DNA of 18,218 nt, from positions 1 through 18,218 of the forward strand of contig CAZHQW010000060.1 of the NCBI GenBank assembly GCA_964534745.1. Reading direction: 5' to 3'. Below the pieces are notes generated by a model. That model was not told the origin of the DNA, did not search any database, and saw nothing but the letters and a program-made list of their open reading frames with translations. The number at the start of each line of letters is the position of its first letter. Position 1 is the stretch's first letter. The stretch is from G020354785 sp964534745 (GTDB lineage: Bacteria; Bacteroidota; Bacteroidia; Bacteroidales; UBA10428). Shown one piece after another: positions 15,398-18,218 of the stretch. The position numbers and the translations under genes were made by a program.

Positions 15398-15829
15398 ATG
15401 TCTGTAAATAAAGCTATTTTAGTAGGATTTGTTGGGGCCGACCCGGAAGTACGTTATCTTGACAGCGGTACCCCGGTATGTAATTTTCGACTTGCAACAA
15501 GTGAAATTTATAAAAACAAGAACGGGGAGAGAGTAACTTCCACCGAGTGGCATAATGTTGTATTATGGAGGGGACTGGCAGAAGTGGCTGAGAAATATAT
15601 AAAGAAAGGATCACAGGTCTATGTGGAAGGTAGAATTAAAACCCGCTCGTGGGATGATAAAGACGGCAATAAAAGATACACTACTGAAATTATAGCTGAT
15701 AATATGCAAATGCTTGGTAAAAGAACTGATCTACCTCCTGAATCTGAAAAACAAGAGAAAGAAGGTTCTTTAGAAGAAAAAGAGGATAATGGTCCTGAAA
15801 CTGAAGAAACTGATGATCTCCCGTTTTAA
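15398..15829 (+). CDS. ssb: Single-stranded DNA-binding protein
   Basis: Coats and protects single-stranded DNA in replication, recombination and repair. 143 residues. The OB fold spans about 1-108 with the family signature MSVNKAILVGFVGADPEVRYL, STEWHNVVLWRGLAEVAEKYIKKGSQVYVEGRI, and KRYTTEIIADNMQMLG. A short acidic disordered tail follows, ending DDLPF, the peptide that recruits SSB-interacting repair and replication proteins. The ATG follows an AT-rich leader. The gldE start is 33 bp downstream in the same frame, with no obvious terminator between them, so ssb probably heads a ssb-gldE-gldD transcript. Confidence 0.95.
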   Translation: MSVNKAILVGFVGADPEVRYLDSGTPVCNFRLATSEIYKNKNGERVTSTEWHNVVLWRGLAEVAEKYIKKGSQVYVEGRIKTRSWDDKDGNKRYTTEIIADNMQMLGKRTDLPPESEKQEKEGSLEEKEDNGPETEETDDLPF

Positions 15830-15862
15830 GGTATACTTTCTTTAAACATACACCTTTCTATT

Positions 15863-17185
15863 TTGGAAACAGAACCATATTATCCGGCACTGTCTGCTAG
15901 TTTTGGAATTACCCTGAAACCTTTTTCTTTTGAGGTACTTATTGCCGTTGTTGTTGTAATATTTTTGCTCATATCTTCGGCTTTGATTTCAGGATCTGAA
16001 GTTGCATATTTTTCACTGTCGCCGGCTGAGCTGAGCAAACTGAAAAGATCAAAACACAAAATTGATCAGGCAGTCATCAGGCTTCTGGGAATACCCAACA
16101 GATTACTTGCCACAATACTGGTAGCCAATAACTTCATAAATATTGGCATAGTTATTATCTCAGCATATATTACATCGAAATTGTTCAGGTTTTCCGGCTC
16201 AGCGGCAATAGGATTTATTATACAGGTTGTAATCATAACTTTTCTATTGCTGTTTTTTGGGGAGATTTTACCCAAGGTTTATGCAAGCCGTTATACAGTC
16301 CAATTTTCAAAACTAATGGCCCGGCCTCTTGATATATCCGAAAGGATATTCAGGCCAATTAATTCCTTCCTTATTTATTCGACATCTATTGTAAACAGAA
16401 GGTTCAAGAAGAAGAGAAAGAACATCTCCATAGCAGAGCTTTCTGATGCCCTGGAACTCACACAGCATGATATATCTGAAGATAAAAAGATCCTCAAGGG
16501 CATAGTGAAATTCGGCAATATTTATGTGAAGGAAATCATGACATCAAGGGTAGATGTTATTGCCATAGACATATTAACGAAATTCAAGGATCTGAAACCT
16601 GTAATTAATAATTCGGGGTATTCCAGGATACCTGTTTATGAAGGCACATTTGACAATATAAAAGGCATTCTCTATGTTAAGGACCTTCTTCCTCATATTC
16701 ACAAATCGGGATTCTTCAAGTGGCAGTCCCTGATAAGGCCACCTTATTATATTCCTGAAAGCAAGAAGATAAATGATCTGTTAAAAGAGTTTCAGGTTAA
16801 TAAAATACATATGGCCATAGTTGTTGATGAATATGGCGGTTCCTCAGGTATTGTTACCCTTGAAGATATTCTTGAAGAAATTGTCGGGGAGATTACCGAT
16901 GAATATGATGATGAAGAGAGTATATATACAAAAATTGACGATAACCAGTATATTGTTGAAGGCAAAATACTACTTAATGATTTCTACAAGATTTTTAATG
17001 TTGATGAGAGTATTTTTGATGATGTTAAAGGTGAAGCAGATACCCTGGCCGGACTCATACTGGAATTACGTGGTGATTTACCACTGAAGGACGAGAAGAT
17101 ATCGTACAAGAATTTTATTTTCAAAGTTGTTTCTGTTGATAAGCGCAGGATCATAAAAATTCATATTACGATAAACAGAAAATAA
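15863..17185 (+). CDS. gldE: GldE, CNNM/CBS-domain inner-membrane protein
   Basis: Inner-membrane protein associated with gliding and type IX secretion. In Flavobacterium johnsoniae GldE is reported to act together with GldD; the biochemical role is unclear, and the fold is that of CorC/CNNM ion transport-like proteins. Of 440 residues, the CNNM (DUF21) membrane domain is about 21-200 (LISSALISGSEVAYFSLSP, FFGEILPKVYASR). Two CBS domains span about 225-340 (EIMTSRVDVIAIDI, YSRIPVYEGTFDNIKGILYVKDLL, MAIVVDEYGGSSGIVTLEDILEEIVGEI). A CorC_HlyC domain follows at about 355-435. The start is TTG at 15863: the frame is open back only to the ssb stop (15827-15829) and contains no ATG there, nor any within the first 150 codons. 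The gldD start follows 9 bp after the stop, so the two are tightly coupled. Confidence 0.9.
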   Translation: METEPYYPALSASFGITLKPFSFEVLIAVVVVIFLLISSALISGSEVAYFSLSPAELSKLKRSKHKIDQAVIRLLGIPNRLLATILVANNFINIGIVIISAYITSKLFRFSGSAAIGFIIQVVIITFLLLFFGEILPKVYASRYTVQFSKLMARPLDISERIFRPINSFLIYSTSIVNRRFKKKRKNISIAELSDALELTQHDISEDKKILKGIVKFGNIYVKEIMTSRVDVIAIDILTKFKDLKPVINNSGYSRIPVYEGTFDNIKGILYVKDLLPHIHKSGFFKWQSLIRPPYYIPESKKINDLLKEFQVNKIHMAIVVDEYGGSSGIVTLEDILEEIVGEITDEYDDEESIYTKIDDNQYIVEGKILLNDFYKIFNVDESIFDDVKGEADTLAGLILELRGDLPLKDEKISYKNFIFKVVSVDKRRIIKIHITINRK

Positions 17186-17194
17186 TTTATATAG

Positions 17195-17800
17195 TTGCGC
17201 ACAAATAAAATATATAATACATTTTTTTTATTATTAACACGCAGCCTGGTCCTTCTTATTGTTCTCCTGTCTCTCGCTGCATGCAAAAAGAAATATTTGC
17301 CAAAACCAAGGGGATATTTCAGGATAGATTTTCCTGAAAAGAGATACCAGTACTATAAAAGTGACTGCGATTATTCTTTCGAATACCCTGTATACGGACA
17401 GATAGTAAAATACAATAATGCCGGTGGCGGCCCCTGCTGGATTAATATAGAATTTCCTCCGTATAAAGGTAAGATACACATAACCTACTGGCCTCTTGAA
17501 AACAATCTCTACCAGCACGTTGAAGATGTAAGGAGCCTTGCCTATAAGCATATAATCAAAGCTGATGATATCATTGAGAACCAGATAACATATCCTGAAA
17601 GAAATGTCTATGGAATATTTTACACTATAAAAGGCAATACTGCTTCTTCAGCCAGTTTTTTTATAACAGACAGCACCCGGAATTTTCTCAGTGGTGCACT
17701 TTATTTCAGTGTGAGGCCCAATAGTGACTCCCTGGGACCTGTTATTAATTTTTTTAAAAAAGATATGCAACATTTAATTAAAACATTTGAATGGAACTAA
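17195..17800 (+). CDS. gldD: GldD, gliding-motility / type IX secretion lipoprotein
   Basis: Lipoprotein required with GldE for gliding and T9SS function in F. johnsoniae; homologues also occur in non-gliding Bacteroidota. 201 residues. The signal peptide ends in the lipobox SLAAC, and the cysteine is followed by KKK, which suggests it is not surface-exported and faces the periplasm. The mature start YLPKPRGYFRIDFPEKRY is the characteristic GldD N-terminus; further on are SFEYPVYGQIV, CWINIEFPPYKGKIHITYWPL and the C-terminal HLIKTFEWN. The start is TTG at 17195: an in-frame TAG sits immediately upstream (17192-17194) and no ATG occurs before the signal peptide core. It lies between gldE (9 bp) and the phosphopantetheinyl transferase gene (33 bp). 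Confidence 0.93.
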   Translation: MRTNKIYNTFFLLLTRSLVLLIVLLSLAACKKKYLPKPRGYFRIDFPEKRYQYYKSDCDYSFEYPVYGQIVKYNNAGGGPCWINIEFPPYKGKIHITYWPLENNLYQHVEDVRSLAYKHIIKADDIIENQITYPERNVYGIFYTIKGNTASSASFFITDSTRNFLSGALYFSVRPNSDSLGPVINFFKKDMQHLIKTFEWN

Positions 17801-17833
17801 AAATATTGTAAACTTGGATATTTTATCTGGGAA

Positions 17834-18218
17834 ATGGGATTGCTGGTAAAACAACATATTGAAGATGATTGTATTCTCGGAATCTGGGAAGTTACAGAGA
17901 ATTATGATTACCTTTTTTCAAGGTTGTCATTATTGCCGGATGAATTACAGACATTGGAAAGCTTTCAGAATCCACTGAGAAGCCTGGAATGGATGAGTGT
18001 CAGGGTCCTGCTTAATGAAATATCAGGCAAAAGCCTTTCGGTTTATTATAATGGAAACCGAAAGCCTTTTGTAAGGGGCAATTCCTATAACATCAGTATT
18101 TCTCATTCAAAGGATTTTACATCGGTATTAATCAGTAAAAACAGAAAAGTGGGTATTGATCTTGAATATATGTCACATAGAATAAGTAATATAGAGTCAA
18201 AATTCATTAATGAAAATG
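17834..18218 (+). CDS. 4'-phosphopantetheinyl transferase superfamily protein, 3' partial
   Basis: Transfers the phosphopantetheine arm of coenzyme A to a serine of a carrier protein. The ATG at 17834 opens a frame that runs off the right edge; 128 residues are visible. Motifs in order are EWMSVRVLLNEISG (52-65), a substrate-loop-like YYNGNRKPFVRG, SISHS (88-92) and the Mg-binding VGIDLEYMSHRI (106-117). SISHS and GIDLE are the diagnostic Sfp-type signatures. The C-terminal WxxKEA-type motif would lie outside the window. It follows gldD by 33 bp on the same strand and is probably co-transcribed. Which carrier protein it serves cannot be told here. Confidence 0.88.
   Translation, partial: MGLLVKQHIEDDCILGIWEVTENYDYLFSRLSLLPDELQTLESFQNPLRSLEWMSVRVLLNEISGKSLSVYYNGNRKPFVRGNSYNISISHSKDFTSVLISKNRKVGIDLEYMSHRISNIESKFINEN

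Overview
The window is a stretch of chromosome from a member of the Bacteroidota, probably Bacteroidales or a relative. This rests on the ssb-gldE-gldD order, the TonB receptor paired with a DUF4249 lipoprotein, exact TAnnTTTG promoter -7 elements, Bacteroidota-type HU and RNase G, and the AT-rich gene style. It looks like core chromosome: I see no insertion sequence, integrase, phage gene, tRNA, rRNA or CRISPR array. One 100-N scaffold gap (2003-2102) is present and appears to be artificial.

Layout. (1) 1-1578: the 3' part of a TPR / transmembrane / SpoIIE-type PP2C phosphatase, cut by the left edge. (2) 1586-3240, minus strand: an exported protein of unknown function, interrupted by the N gap. 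Both gap edges carry the same 55 bp. Merging them restores one reading frame that ends 7 bp from the phosphatase stop. (3) 3460-7610, plus strand: a compact six-gene unit holding an ECF sigma factor, its membrane-bound partner (probable anti-sigma), two exported beta-solenoid-like proteins (the second a DUF2807/GIN lipoprotein) and two small outer-membrane barrel-like proteins. This is the least explained part of the window and the best candidate for an undescribed envelope-sensing system. (4) 7611-11045: an intergenic region with direct repeats and a good Bacteroidota promoter, then a TonB-dependent receptor and a DUF4249 lipoprotein, a likely outer-membrane uptake pair.

(5) 11048-15090, minus strand: in transcription order HU, a 30-residue mS38/bS22-like ribosomal protein, a perfect 14-bp inverted repeat (probable terminator), RNase G (rng) and dsbD. 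(6) 15398-18218, plus strand, divergent from HU: ssb, gldE, gldD and the 5' part of a 4'-phosphopantetheinyl transferase cut by the right edge. GldD and GldE belong to the gliding/type IX secretion machinery of the phylum.

Four genes have no usable ATG at the proper N-terminus and must start at TTG or GTG: the sigma factor (3460), rng (14571), gldE (15863) and gldD (17195). Assignments come from reading motifs, not from database searches.
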